A stretch of 64,000 bases of DNA from Leadbettera azotonutricia ZAS-9 (GCF_000214355.1 NC_015577.1:682001-746000); one strand, 5' to 3'. Numbered from the stretch's first letter, positions 34,266-43,662 are shown. Numbers and translations are program-made. The notes: a model not told the origin generated them from the letters alone.

Positions 34266-35086
34266 ATATCCGCGCCCCAATGCTTTTTCATGTAGTCAAG
34301 GTTTTTGCGGGCACTCTCGATATTGCTTGCCGGAGCTTTATCCAGCTCCACGCAGAGGTATCCGCCGTAATTGACGCTTTTCAATACCTTGAACACCCCG
34401 TCCAGATCCACATCACCCGTACCAAGCTCAAGGAAGTCCGAGTAGACTTCCACCCCTTCCTGCATACCCGTGGAGGTCAATGTCCCTTTTACATCTTTGA
34501 TATGGGTAAAGGAAATACGATCCTTGTACCTTTCGCAAATGGCCACAGGATCGCATTTTCCCACTTTGAGGTGAGCGGTATCAGGGGCAAACCCAACCAG
34601 AGCCGGATCGGTGTTCTGCATGATGAAATCGACTTCGTCTTCAAACATGATCGCCGTATTGGCATGGGGGTGCACGCTGGGGAGTATGCCGTGATCCTTG
34701 CAGATCCTGCCGTACTCGTTGACCAGGCTCAAGACGGACTTGAGGGTCGCGTCATCGGACTTTTCTGTTTTTCCGGCCTTATAAACACCCTGAACGCAGA
34801 TCGTTTTGATGCCGAAATAAGACACAAAATCAATCTTTGATTTTAATTCCTTAAGATCCTCGGCATTGTCTCCGGAAAAATGGAAATAGAAGCTGATGGG
34901 CCGCAAATCGTATTCATCGATAATCGACTTAAAGCCCTGACGATCATTTTGAAAGGTATTGATAAAATTTTTAACGCTTTCAAAATACTTGTACCCCAGG
35001 GACGACAGTTCCTTGCAGGAAGCAACGAATTGCTCCTTCGTTTCAACCCCCCAGGGCCACTGTGCGTATGCTAATTTTGCTGGCAT
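34262..35086 (-). CDS. Sugar phosphate isomerase/epimerase-like TIM barrel
   Basis: A 274-residue AP-endonuclease-2/xylose-isomerase-like barrel. Metal-binding acidic and His positions are seen in VHPHANTAI, GFAPDTAHLKVGKCD, SFTHIKDVKG and the closing YLCVELDKAP. Such enzymes interconvert or dehydrate keto sugars and inositols. It overlaps the Gfo/Idh/MocA gene, its probable pathway partner. A second protein of the same fold (40863-41699) is encoded on the rightward arm of the locus; they share the fold but are clearly different in sequence. Confidence 0.82.
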   Translation of the reverse strand: MPAKLAYAQWPWGVETKEQFVASCKELSSLGYKYFESVKNFINTFQNDRQGFKSIIDEYDLRPISFYFHFSGDNAEDLKELKSKIDFVSYFGIKTICVQGVYKAGKTEKSDDATLKSVLSLVNEYGRICKDHGILPSVHPHANTAIMFEDEVDFIMQNTDPALVGFAPDTAHLKVGKCDPVAICERYKDRISFTHIKDVKGTLTSTGMQEGVEVYSDFLELGTGDVDLDGVFKVLKSVNYGGYLCVELDKAPASNIESARKNLDYMKKHWGADI

Positions 35087-35102
35087 AAAACCCTCCTTAA
35101 AT

Positions 35103-36317
35103 CTACCGTGCGCTTAATTCTTTTGCAAGTTTTACTGTTTTCTCTACCCGCTCAATTTTTCCGTCCAGGGGCAACATGTCGCCTATCCCGAGGATTATCT
35201 TGTAATCGTCCCTGAAACAGTGTATCACTTTACGTATATAAGTTTCAAACTGCTCTTCGCTGAACCAGGGCGTGAATATCGACTGGGGGATTATCCCCTC
35301 AATTACGATATCATTTCCGGCTATATCGCGCAGTTCTTCAGGCAATATATCCCCTACAGGAGCGCAGGTTACGCCGTTTACAATGTCTACGCCTGCGTCC
35401 TTAAGCTTCCCAAAAAGGGGCTTTAATGTCCCGTCATGGTGGATATTAAGCTTCTTGCCCTTTTGGTGCAGTATATCCGCAAGCCCTTTAAGCTGGGGTT
35501 TAAGAAAGGCGTCCCAGTAGCCGCCTGAATTTTCAGCGGAAAGGTTTTCGCAGGTCCCCGCTCCGGGCGAACGCGAATCCGCAATAAGTTGATAGATTTG
35601 GGTATCCAGGGAATAGATTTTGTCCATTACGTTTTCTACTTTCTCGGGATAATCAGCCATAAGGAATGACAGATTTTCTACACCTGCCAGTTCCACTATC
35701 AATGCCTGGACCGGTGTTTTGGGAGCTTGAATCCAGCCGATTTCGCGATCTTTATAACCCGGCAGGGCTTCAACTTCGGCATTCTCAAATATATATGCAA
35801 GAATATCCAGGTCCTCTGCCTCTTTTACCGGGTACTCCCTGATGCCAAAGGTGTAGGAAACATACTGCTCCTTTGCCCGCAGAGTCCCCCGGGGAGTAAT
35901 GATCTCCAGTGTATGAAGCCTGCCGGGATAGCCCCCGTTTTTATAGACAACCTTTTCCCCTTCCCAATGATCCCTGAATTCAATGCCGCTGTCAGGATCA
36001 AAATTGACACGATAAATTCCTTCCTGGGGGGCAGGACGTTTGGGCAGGCCAAGACAATCCAGGTCTATGCCTTTGGTTGCCTCATCCAGGGTGCCTGCAT
36101 GGTAATGCTCAGCAAACCACCACCTGAGATCCGCGCTAAATGGCAGGAACGGGGTCTTTTCCCCCCTCGATGCCCAAGCTGTGTGTTCACTGTGTTCTTG
36201 CCGCGCTTTTTCGCTTGCTCTTTCGCCGCAGATGTAAATGCCCTCGCTGTCTATGCAGCGGCCAGTAAGGACCAGGAGATCCAGAAACGTAGGGGCCATA
36301 AAACCGGAATTTATCAT
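35103..36317 (-). CDS. URO-D-fold protein (methyltransferase-like)
   Basis: A 404-residue member of the uroporphyrinogen-decarboxylase superfamily. The core is recognisable in LSFLMADYPEKVENVMDKI, the KLNIHHDGTLKPLF strand and DIVNGVTCAPVGD. True HemE residues are absent, and the zinc His-x-Cys of MtaA/MtbA corrinoid methyltransferases is replaced by His-His-Asp-Gly. The catalytic role is therefore uncertain: demethylase, decarboxylase or a sugar-acid enzyme are all possible. It stands between LacI and the epimerase in a compact leftward operon (1-bp gap to the LacI gene, 16 bp to the epimerase). Confidence 0.7.
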   Translation of the reverse strand: MINSGFMAPTFLDLLVLTGRCIDSEGIYICGERASEKARQEHSEHTAWASRGEKTPFLPFSADLRWWFAEHYHAGTLDEATKGIDLDCLGLPKRPAPQEGIYRVNFDPDSGIEFRDHWEGEKVVYKNGGYPGRLHTLEIITPRGTLRAKEQYVSYTFGIREYPVKEAEDLDILAYIFENAEVEALPGYKDREIGWIQAPKTPVQALIVELAGVENLSFLMADYPEKVENVMDKIYSLDTQIYQLIADSRSPGAGTCENLSAENSGGYWDAFLKPQLKGLADILHQKGKKLNIHHDGTLKPLFGKLKDAGVDIVNGVTCAPVGDILPEELRDIAGNDIVIEGIIPQSIFTPWFSEEQFETYIRKVIHCFRDDYKIILGIGDMLPLDGKIERVEKTVKLAKELSAR

Positions 36318-36318
36318 A

Positions 36319-37380
36319 TTATCCCCTTGAAACTTTATTGGAGCTTCGCCCCTTTGATTTTCTCAGATCCAATACCGAGCCCCGATCCAGAAGATAGGGG
36401 CTAAGCTGAATGGTTTTGTCAAAGTTGCGGTTCTGCTCCCGCCTTTCCAGGAAAAGAGATATGGCAACCGAACCGATCTCGTCATAGGGCAGAGCTACAG
36501 AAGTTATGGGAGGGCTACAAAGGGTTGAAAGAGTATTATCGTATCCGATAATCGAAATATCTTCAGGAACCCGGAGCCTCGCATCATAAAGATACTGCAA
36601 TGCGCCGCATACCAAGGTATCGGATGCGATTAAGCAGGCTGTGGGCTTTTTCCTGCCGCTTCTTCTTATTATTTGCTTCATAGCATCGTAGCCGTTTTCG
36701 ACAGTATAATTATTAACTAAAACAGTAAGTTTTTCATCAACTAAAACACCATTTTTTTCAAGGGCATGTTTGTATCCGCTAAACCGATTAATTTCCACGG
36801 AATTAGATCTGAGTTCTTTTCCAATAAAGCCAATAGCCTTATGCCCAAATTCCAGAAATTTTTCGGTAGCTGCGATGGAGCCGGAAAAATCATCTAAAAG
36901 TACCTTGTCTACCCCATTCATTTTCAGGGGGCGCTCGATCATAATAACAGGTATTTGTTTGTTAAGGACTTCGCTTATCGCTTTTGGGCTGGATTGTATA
37001 TCAGCCGTAAAGATGATTCCCTCGGCCATGCGGCTGATAGCTTCCTGAAGCAGCCTGTCTTCCAGTTTTTTATCTTGTTCATGATACATGGGAAGTATCT
37101 GATAATCGTACTTTAAGGCAGCGTTTTTTAGGGAAACGGCTATTTTCGAGAAAAATGGATTATCAAGAGACAGGGGGAGTACATTTCCTATAATGCCGGT
37201 GCGTCTGCTTTTTAAGGCACTTGCCATCCGGTTGGGAATATATTCAAGAATTTCAATGGATTTTAAAACCTTTTTCCGGGTTTTTTCAGCTACATAGCCC
37301 TTATTGTTTACTACACGGGTTATGGTTGCTTCAGAGACCCCAGCATGCTTTGCCACATCCTTGATTCGGACATTCGGCAT
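36319..37380 (-). CDS. LacI family transcriptional regulator
   Basis: A 353-residue repressor. The helix-turn-helix and hinge (RIKDVAKHAGVSEATITRVVNNKGYV, then PNRMASALKSRRTG) occupy residues 4-65, followed by a periplasmic-binding-protein-like sensor domain (GIIGNVLPL, SIIGYDNT, DEIGSVAISL). It is divergent from the ABC transporter genes. Two matching 16-bp sites lie in the 308-bp gap, one near its own start (37465-37480) and one at the transporter promoter (37645-37660), so control of both arms and of itself is likely. The inducer is presumably the transported sugar or a derivative. Confidence 0.9.
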   Translation of the reverse strand: MPNVRIKDVAKHAGVSEATITRVVNNKGYVAEKTRKKVLKSIEILEYIPNRMASALKSRRTGIIGNVLPLSLDNPFFSKIAVSLKNAALKYDYQILPMYHEQDKKLEDRLLQEAISRMAEGIIFTADIQSSPKAISEVLNKQIPVIMIERPLKMNGVDKVLLDDFSGSIAATEKFLEFGHKAIGFIGKELRSNSVEINRFSGYKHALEKNGVLVDEKLTVLVNNYTVENGYDAMKQIIRRSGRKKPTACLIASDTLVCGALQYLYDARLRVPEDISIIGYDNTLSTLCSPPITSVALPYDEIGSVAISLFLERREQNRNFDKTIQLSPYLLDRGSVLDLRKSKGRSSNKVSRG

Positions 37381-37464
37381 TTATTACTCCCACTTTCAAT
37401 TTTTCAACTCTGCATTATTATATACATGCCTAAGGATGAAAAGCAATAGCAGAATGCGGATTTT

Positions 37465-37480
37465 ATGTTACCGATACCAT
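37465..37480. promoter_or_regulatory. LacI-family operator O2
   Basis: ATGTTACCGATACCAT is a near-palindrome around a central CG step and matches the GntR/LacI-class operator pattern (ATG-n3-CCGAT-n2-CAT) shared with the site at 37645. It is 85 bp upstream of the lacI start, where it could mediate autoregulation. Confidence 0.65.
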
Positions 37481-37609
37481 AATAGGGTTCTTTATTTTTC
37501 CGCTTTATTCCCTGGTATTCACCAACTAAAGTAATTAACTCTTTATAATATAATGAATTACAAAATTTACAATTTTGTAGATTTAATGATAAAAAAATGA
37601 ATTTATTTG

Positions 37610-37665
37610 TTGACAGGAAATATAAAGCAGGTGTATAATAATTTATGAAACCGATTACATGTTTC
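37610..37665 (+). promoter_or_regulatory. ABC transporter promoter with overlapping LacI operator O1
   Basis: TTGACA at 37610-37615 and TATAAT at 37634-37639 are consensus hexamers with an 18-bp spacer. The operator ATGAAACCGATTACAT (37645-37660, 12 of 16 positions symmetric) covers the predicted transcription start, the classical position for repression. A longer GAAAC/GTTTC dyad (37647-37651 and 37661-37665) overlaps it. GGGGGAG precedes the first permease ATG at 37689. Confidence 0.8.
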
Positions 37666-37688
37666 GGGTTATACATGAAGGGGGGAGC

Positions 37689-38609
37689 ATGATCAAAAAA
37701 GGTGGATTAAATTTCTTTGATCACTTTGCGCCTTTTCTGATGGTTATTCCTGCGCTTGTCTGTATTTTGGCTGTTCATATCTATCCCAGTGTGCGTTCAG
37801 TTTTTATGGCTTTCTTTGATATCAATCTGACGCGTGTAGCCCGTCCTTTTATCGGGTTTGGGAATTTTACCGAAGCTCTCAAAAATCCGGTGGTATTACG
37901 GGTATTGTTCAATACTTTCCTTTGGGCAGTGTTGTCTGTTTTCTTTGGCGGCTTTTTTGCGCTTTTCGTTGCTCAGCAACTCAATAAATCCTTTCGTGGC
38001 CGTGCGTTGTTTCGGACTCTCTTTTTGGCACCATGGGTAACCCCGCCTATCGTAGTGAGTATGGTATGGCGGCAGATCTTTAGCAGGGATTTCAGCCCTG
38101 TTTCCGGGTTGCTCATGCGGATAGGCTTGATCTCAAAGCCAATCAATTTTCTTGGTGATACCAACATGTACCTGGGGCTCATATCGATTCCCATGATTTT
38201 TCTCATTGTGATTAATATTTGGTCTATGTTTCCCTTTTGCATGGTAATGTTTTTGGCAGCTATTCAGACGGTTCCTCTGGAAATGTATGAAGCGGCTCGG
38301 GTAGATGGGGCGTCAAAATTGCAAGTCTTTTGGAAGATCACTTTCCCCATGTTGATACCGGTTATTCAAACTACGGTGTTAATGCAGTCTATTTGGCAGT
38401 TTAATAGTTTTAACCTAAGCTATCTGGTTACCCATGGGGGCCCTCTCAATTCTACCGAGCTCCTTTCTGTTACTGTATATAACGCCGCCTATTCAGGGTT
38501 CCGTTATGGCTATGCTGCTGCGCTTAGCGTTATCATGCTCTGTATTGTCGCTATTCCTGCGGCTTACAGTATTATCAATTCCCTTCGCGGCGAAAAAAAG
38601 TCCGTGTAG
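37689..38609 (+). CDS. ABC sugar transporter permease (MalF/UgpA type)
   Basis: A 306-residue inner-membrane protein with about six TM helices. The EAA loop that contacts the ATPase is EAARVDGASKLQVFWKITFP, in the second half. The ATG at 37689, behind GGGGGAG, is preferred over 37659, which lies inside the operator. It pairs with the permease 15 bp downstream and the binding lipoprotein after that. No ATPase gene is in the operon, so a shared MsmK/UgpC-type ATPase encoded elsewhere must energise it. Confidence 0.93.
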   Translation: MIKKGGLNFFDHFAPFLMVIPALVCILAVHIYPSVRSVFMAFFDINLTRVARPFIGFGNFTEALKNPVVLRVLFNTFLWAVLSVFFGGFFALFVAQQLNKSFRGRALFRTLFLAPWVTPPIVVSMVWRQIFSRDFSPVSGLLMRIGLISKPINFLGDTNMYLGLISIPMIFLIVINIWSMFPFCMVMFLAAIQTVPLEMYEAARVDGASKLQVFWKITFPMLIPVIQTTVLMQSIWQFNSFNLSYLVTHGGPLNSTELLSVTVYNAAYSGFRYGYAAALSVIMLCIVAIPAAYSIINSLRGEKKSV

Positions 38610-38624
38610 GAAAGGGGCGCAGTC

Positions 38625-39485
38625 ATGGCGATGGGCATAAAAAAGAAAACCATAACAATTGCTAATACCACGGGGCATTACCTCATTATGATAGGGATTG
38701 CGATTTTTGTACTCTTTCCCTATTACTGGCTTATCATCAGTTCTCTAAAGCCGCCTCATCAGCAAACTCTTTCTCCTACCGTGTGGATACCGGAATATCT
38801 GGATTTTTCTAATTATACGGAGGTTTGGAAAACTATACCCATGCTCCGGTATATGCTCAATTCTTTGTTTGTTTCTGCTTGCACTGTAGCTATGTGCTTG
38901 GTATTTTCGGTTACTGCTGCGTATAGTCTTTCCCGGTTCGCCTTCAAGGGTAAGCATGGGGTCATAGGCACTATTCTGTTTTCCCAGCTTATCCCCGGTA
39001 TGTTGCCTTTTGTATCCTTCTATTTTATGATGTTTAATTTGCATCTTACCAATAACTATGCAGGGCTGATTATCGCTTATGCTATTTGGGGCATACCTTT
39101 TTCCACTTTGATGATGCGCAGTTATTTTACTGCAGCCCTGCCAAAGGAGCTGGAAGAAAGTGCTATTATAGATGGTTGTACCCGCTGGGGAGTGTTTTTG
39201 CGCATAGCTGTACCTTTGGCGGTTCCCGGTATTATTGCCACTGCGATTTTTGCCTTTATCCTTTCCTGGAATGAATTTATGTGGGCCAGCGTCATGATGA
39301 CCAATAACGCGATAAAGACGGTGGCAGTGGGAATATACGACTATATAGGGCAATACGGCGGGAATGTGCGGATTGCAATGACCATGGCAACTGCAGTGCT
39401 GACTACGCTGCCGGCAATGTTGATTTTTTGTTTCTTGCAAAAATACCTTATTAGCGGCCTCACTTCAGGGGCTGTCAAGGGGTAA
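38625..39485 (+). CDS. ABC sugar transporter permease (MalG/UgpE type)
   Basis: A 286-residue polytopic permease with the EAA-type loop EESAIIDGCTRWGVFLRIAVPLAVP (in two pieces) and the usual six TM helices beginning near residue 15. It forms a heterodimer with the preceding permease. The binding-protein gene follows after 64 bp, a gap with a weak TATCTTTTCC-rich stretch and GTGGAGGAG before the next ATG. Confidence 0.93.
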   Translation: MAMGIKKKTITIANTTGHYLIMIGIAIFVLFPYYWLIISSLKPPHQQTLSPTVWIPEYLDFSNYTEVWKTIPMLRYMLNSLFVSACTVAMCLVFSVTAAYSLSRFAFKGKHGVIGTILFSQLIPGMLPFVSFYFMMFNLHLTNNYAGLIIAYAIWGIPFSTLMMRSYFTAALPKELEESAIIDGCTRWGVFLRIAVPLAVPGIIATAIFAFILSWNEFMWASVMMTNNAIKTVAVGIYDYIGQYGGNVRIAMTMATAVLTTLPAMLIFCFLQKYLISGLTSGAVKG

Positions 39486-39549
39486 TTCATTTGGTATCTT
39501 TTCCGTCATAGGGCGGATAGAAATATTTTTATTAAGTGGAGGAGTTTTT

Positions 39550-40845
39550 ATGAAGGCCATACGAACAGTATTGGTATTGGCGGCGGTTCTGGTAATCGGA
39601 TTCACCTTTGGTGCATGCAAAGGTGGTTCATCGAAAGGTGAGACGATTAATTTCTGGATGCAACAGTACGGTGGCAACCCTCAGGGGCAGCAGGATTTTA
39701 TCAACGGCATTGCTGCAAAATTTAAAGAAGAAACCGGTATTACTGTAAATGTAACTTATGTTGACTGGGGCCAGGCTCATACCAAATATACCCTGGCAGC
39801 AACAGGTGGCGAAGCTCCTGATGTAGCCGATACCTTTTTCCCCTATTCATGGGTAAAAATCGGTGGTGAAAAATATGGGCTTTTGCAGATCGATGATGTT
39901 ATTGCCGAAGTGGGCTCTGATGGATTTTATGATGTAGCCCGGCCAGAGTGTTACATTAATGGTCATTGGTATGGTCTGCCCTGGCGCGGTGATACCCGTG
40001 CTGCTGTCTACAACCAGCAGCTTTTCGATGAATTCGGTATTACCGAATTTCCCAAAACCTATGCTGAACTCCTTGATATCGGGAAGAAACTGACTACTTA
40101 TAATGCTGATGGTTCTGTAGATCGTGCAGGCTTTCTTTTCAGTGTAAGTCAGGCCCGGTTTGACCAGACTTGGTTTGCCTTGTTGGCTGGACATGGCGGA
40201 AAGGTGATGAATGATTCCTATACTGAATTTACCTTTAACAGCCCTGCCGGTGTAGAATCCCTCAAATTTATGTATGATGCGGTTTTTACCCATCACATTG
40301 TACCCCAGGCTGTAATCGATCCTTCTTATGATAGTGCCCAGGTGTTTATGGCTGGCAAAGCCGCTATCGTTTTGGGGGTAGCGCCGGATTTCTTTACCAA
40401 TGTAAAATTGAATGCTCCTCAAATCGTTCCTTATGTACGTTCTGCAATTATCCCCTCTAAAACCGGTACAGGTCCTTCATCTATAGCTTTTGCAGCACCT
40501 GTAAGCATTTTTAAAACCACCAAACATCCGGAAGCTGCAAAAAAATGGCTCAAATACTTCTGTTCAAAAGATGTACAGCTTGAAGCCATGAAGGTATTGG
40601 GTCTTGTAAATAGCTGGCTGGATGTTATGAATGATTCCTATTTCCAGACCGATCCTATCTATAAGAATTTTACCCTCCAGACCCTGCGGACAAATCCCGG
40701 GGATATGCCTATTGCCGAATTCAGCGAGATTGACGCGTTCCCCTCAGGGCCACTTAATACCATGTGTACCCAGGTTATGGCAGGCGGTGACCCCCAGACT
40801 GCTATCAATGAATGCATGACCAAAATCAATGCTATTTTTAAATAG
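39550..40845 (+). CDS. ABC transporter sugar-binding lipoprotein (family 1)
   Basis: A 431-residue extracellular solute-binding protein. The signal peptide ends in the lipobox FGAC with Cys23 as lipid anchor. The mature part has the family-1 pattern INFWMQQYGGNP, GEAPDVADTFFPYSWV, YGLPWRGDTRAAVYNQQLFDEFGI in consecutive motifs, and a closing VMAGGDPQTAINEC. It captures an oligosaccharide or polyol for the two permeases. The specific ligand is unknown; family members bind maltose-like, glycerol-phosphate or plant-derived sugars. Confidence 0.93.
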   Translation: MKAIRTVLVLAAVLVIGFTFGACKGGSSKGETINFWMQQYGGNPQGQQDFINGIAAKFKEETGITVNVTYVDWGQAHTKYTLAATGGEAPDVADTFFPYSWVKIGGEKYGLLQIDDVIAEVGSDGFYDVARPECYINGHWYGLPWRGDTRAAVYNQQLFDEFGITEFPKTYAELLDIGKKLTTYNADGSVDRAGFLFSVSQARFDQTWFALLAGHGGKVMNDSYTEFTFNSPAGVESLKFMYDAVFTHHIVPQAVIDPSYDSAQVFMAGKAAIVLGVAPDFFTNVKLNAPQIVPYVRSAIIPSKTGTGPSSIAFAAPVSIFKTTKHPEAAKKWLKYFCSKDVQLEAMKVLGLVNSWLDVMNDSYFQTDPIYKNFTLQTLRTNPGDMPIAEFSEIDAFPSGPLNTMCTQVMAGGDPQTAINECMTKINAIFK

Positions 40846-40862
40846 CTAAAACAGGAGATGCT

Positions 40863-41699
40863 ATGAAGATTATTCCCAGTGTGCTTAATTGGAGTTATCA
40901 TCATATTTTCAAAAACCACTGGGCCAGTGACCTTGATTTGTATCTCAACAAGGCTATCGCTATTAAGGAAAAATACCAGATTGATACCTTGGGTATTGAT
41001 CTGGGCCTTTGTGGTGACCAGGATGTCCTAACACATCATGATAAAAAAAATATCCTGGAACTAAAAGCAAAACTTGATAATGCAGGTTTAATTTCTATTC
41101 CAAATGTTGGAACCCTAGAAATACATCCTGAACCTGAAGTAACTGAAGAATCACTTAATGGTATTGCAAGAACAATGGAAGATGCTGTGGTATTGGGAGC
41201 TGATCATGTAGTTTTTCATCATAACCTCCATGGACGTATGACCCATGAAAAGGGAGTACGTGTTTTTTATGAAGCTGCTCGAAAGCTCAATAAAATTGCG
41301 CAAGACCGGGGACTCATCTGCGCTACAGAGGAATACTGCAGTTTTTCCGGGGATGAATTATATCTGGCCCTGCGGGATACCCCCGCAGTAGGATTACTAA
41401 ATGATACCGGGAATTGGCTTATTATGGGAGAAGACCCCATTGCAGCAATAAAAAAACTCATGGGGATTACCCGCCATGTACACCTCAAGGATTATATTTT
41501 TGAAGACGGTATTTGGCAAAGCGTTCCTCTTGGGAGAGGTATTGTTGATGTAAAACGGGCTCTTGATATTTTTTCGGATGCCCCAGTGGATAAAATTCTC
41601 TTTGCATCCATCGAGACTGATCTTGACTTTAACGGCGAAGATGAAGCAATGGATAAGAGTTTTGCCTATTTTGCAGATTGGCAAAGAAATCATCGGTGA
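40863..41699 (+). CDS. Sugar phosphate isomerase/epimerase-like TIM barrel
   Basis: A 278-residue barrel of the xylose-isomerase-like group. Metal-site signatures are GADHVVFHHNLHG, ICATEEYCSF, VGLLNDTGNWLI and HVHLKDYIFED. It starts 17 bp after the binding protein and is probably co-transcribed, acting on the imported sugar. It duplicates the fold but not the sequence of the protein at 34262-35086, suggesting two steps of one pathway or two related substrates. Confidence 0.82.
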   Translation: MKIIPSVLNWSYHHIFKNHWASDLDLYLNKAIAIKEKYQIDTLGIDLGLCGDQDVLTHHDKKNILELKAKLDNAGLISIPNVGTLEIHPEPEVTEESLNGIARTMEDAVVLGADHVVFHHNLHGRMTHEKGVRVFYEAARKLNKIAQDRGLICATEEYCSFSGDELYLALRDTPAVGLLNDTGNWLIMGEDPIAAIKKLMGITRHVHLKDYIFEDGIWQSVPLGRGIVDVKRALDIFSDAPVDKILFASIETDLDFNGEDEAMDKSFAYFADWQRNHR

Positions 41700-41723
41700 T
41701 ATCCCTGGTATGAAGGTATTAAC

Positions 41724-42788
41724 GTGACTTCCCGCGAACGCGTTCTGGCTGCACTGCGGCATGAAGAAAGCGACAAGATTCCATTCTCGTTGGGCTTTGG
41801 GGTAAACGAATATGCCCGCAAGCAGCTAGCCGAATATCTCGGCAAAACGATGAATGAAATTGATGCCATGCTTCTTGCCGCAACCGATCTGCGCTGGGTG
41901 TCTCCCCGGTATATCGGGCCTTCGTACCGCAGCCCCAAGGGCGATGCGGAGAAGCCTGATGTCTGGGGAGTCAGCCATAAAGCGGTATTCAACGGATTCG
42001 ATTCCTACTATGAGATCAGTAATTACCCCCTGAAGGGATTGGGGGAAACCATGAAGCTTGAAGATCATGTGTTTCCCTCACCTGACTGGTTCGATTACAG
42101 TTTTCTTAAATCTGATATTGAAAAAGCAGATCATGACGGCGAACATGCAATAGTTATGGGCAATGGAAATATCTTTGAGTCCAGCTGGTATATGCTCGGT
42201 TTTGAAGATATGTTCGCCCTTCTCCTGACTGATCCTGATCTTGCCTGGAAGCTGCTTGAAAAGGTTACGGATTTTTTCTGCGCTTATTTTGAGCGGGCCT
42301 TGACTGCAGCCGGAGGACGCATTGATATTGCCTTTACAGCTGACGATATAGGCCAGCAGAGCGGGCTCCTCATGTCTCTCCCCTTATGGGAGGAGATACT
42401 AAAGCCTCATCATGTGCGGCTTAACAAGCTGCTTCACAGTTTTGGCGTAAAAGTGATGTACCATACTGACGGCGCAGTGATGGATGCCATTGACGGCCTT
42501 ATCGATATGGGTATAGATGTTTTTGAGGCGATACAGTTTGATGCCAAGGGCATGGATCCGGTATTGCTAAAAAACAACTGGAGGCATAAACTATGCTTTC
42601 ATGGGGGAGTGAGTGTGCAATCCACTCTTCCTTTCGGCAGTACTGACGATGTGCGGAAAGAAGTACAGGAGCGAATAAAGATTATGGGAAAAAACGGCGG
42701 TTATATTCTGGCGCCTTCTCATGCAATACAGGGCGGTACGCCGCCTCAAAATATTATAGCTTTCCTTGAGGAAGCGGGACGCTGGTAA
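41724..42788 (+). CDS. URO-D-fold protein (methyltransferase-like)
   Basis: A 354-residue protein with the N-terminal MTSRERVLAALRHEESDKIPFSLG of the URO-D superfamily (GTG start at 41724 with GAAGG upstream) and the C-terminal FHGGVSVQSTLPFGS and GGYILAPSHAIQGGTPPQNI. The metal position is KVMYHTDGA, so the His-x-Cys zinc site of corrinoid methyltransferases is absent, as in 35103-36317. These proteins accompany sugar transporters in many spirochaetes and Firmicutes; the reaction is not established. Confidence 0.75.
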   Translation: MTSRERVLAALRHEESDKIPFSLGFGVNEYARKQLAEYLGKTMNEIDAMLLAATDLRWVSPRYIGPSYRSPKGDAEKPDVWGVSHKAVFNGFDSYYEISNYPLKGLGETMKLEDHVFPSPDWFDYSFLKSDIEKADHDGEHAIVMGNGNIFESSWYMLGFEDMFALLLTDPDLAWKLLEKVTDFFCAYFERALTAAGGRIDIAFTADDIGQQSGLLMSLPLWEEILKPHHVRLNKLLHSFGVKVMYHTDGAVMDAIDGLIDMGIDVFEAIQFDAKGMDPVLLKNNWRHKLCFHGGVSVQSTLPFGSTDDVRKEVQERIKIMGKNGGYILAPSHAIQGGTPPQNIIAFLEEAGRW

Positions 42789-42819
42789 TAGTATCCCATT
42801 ATTTATGGAGGATAATGTC

Positions 42820-43662
42820 ATGGCATTTCCCAGAACTACGGTGGCAGGGGTTTCCCTGCCGAGAATGTTGATCGGATCCAACTGGATGTTCGGCTGGAGC
42901 CACACAGGGCACGCGGCGGATGTTACGATTAAGGAACACCACGCAACAGTTGAGGCAACCCTTAAGGTGCTGGAAGCTTTCCTGGGGTACGGCATTGACG
43001 CCTGGATGGCGCCTTTCTCGTCAGCCCCTGACTGCTTGGATAAAATCAAGCGTGTCCAGGACAAAATCGGGAAGAAGATCATCCTCATTGATACGCCCAT
43101 CTTCAATATGGATGACAATGCGGCCGCCCGCAAAGAGACCGAGAATATCATCAAGGTGAGCAAGGAAATCGGTTCCGCCTTCTGCCTGCTTCACCATTCT
43201 TCGGTTGAACAGCTGGTGAACAAGAACAAAAAGACCATGGACAGGCTGCCCGATTATACCGACATGATACGCCAGAACGGCCTCATCCCCGGCCTCAGCG
43301 CCCACATGCCCGAGATCATCCAGTATACGGATCTCAACGGCTATGATGTGGAAACCTATATCCAGATTTTTAACTGCCTGGGATTTTTGATGCAGATAGA
43401 AATAGAATCGGTGATACGCATTATCCATGACGCAAAGAAGCCGGTTATGACCATTAAGCCCTTTGCCGCCGGCCGCACCACCCCCTACGTGGGGCTTACC
43501 TTCAACTGGAACGTTATCAGGCAGCAGGACATGATTACGGTAGGCTGCATCAACGAGCACGAGGTTCACGAGAACGTGGAAATTTCCCTGGCTGCTTTTG
43601 AAAAGCGGCTGCCCAACCTCGAAGGCCGGAGCAGCCCCGGTAAGACCAGTATTATCCGCTAA
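42820..43662 (+). CDS. TIM-barrel protein, aldo/keto reductase-like
   Basis: A 280-residue protein starting at the ATG behind GGAGG; an earlier start at 42766 would overlap the previous gene. Barrel-like alternation is seen (GYGIDAWMAPFSS, FCLLHHSSVEQLV, GLIPGLSAHMPEII, PVMTIKPFAAGRTTP). The IKPFAAGR segment near 215 resembles the aldo/keto reductase C-terminal half, but the catalytic Tyr-Lys-His set is not clear to me. The function is open. Codon use is more GC-rich than in the transporter genes upstream. It is convergent with the pterin-binding gene (stops overlap by 4 bp). Confidence 0.5.
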   Translation: MAFPRTTVAGVSLPRMLIGSNWMFGWSHTGHAADVTIKEHHATVEATLKVLEAFLGYGIDAWMAPFSSAPDCLDKIKRVQDKIGKKIILIDTPIFNMDDNAAARKETENIIKVSKEIGSAFCLLHHSSVEQLVNKNKKTMDRLPDYTDMIRQNGLIPGLSAHMPEIIQYTDLNGYDVETYIQIFNCLGFLMQIEIESVIRIIHDAKKPVMTIKPFAAGRTTPYVGLTFNWNVIRQQDMITVGCINEHEVHENVEISLAAFEKRLPNLEGRSSPGKTSIIR

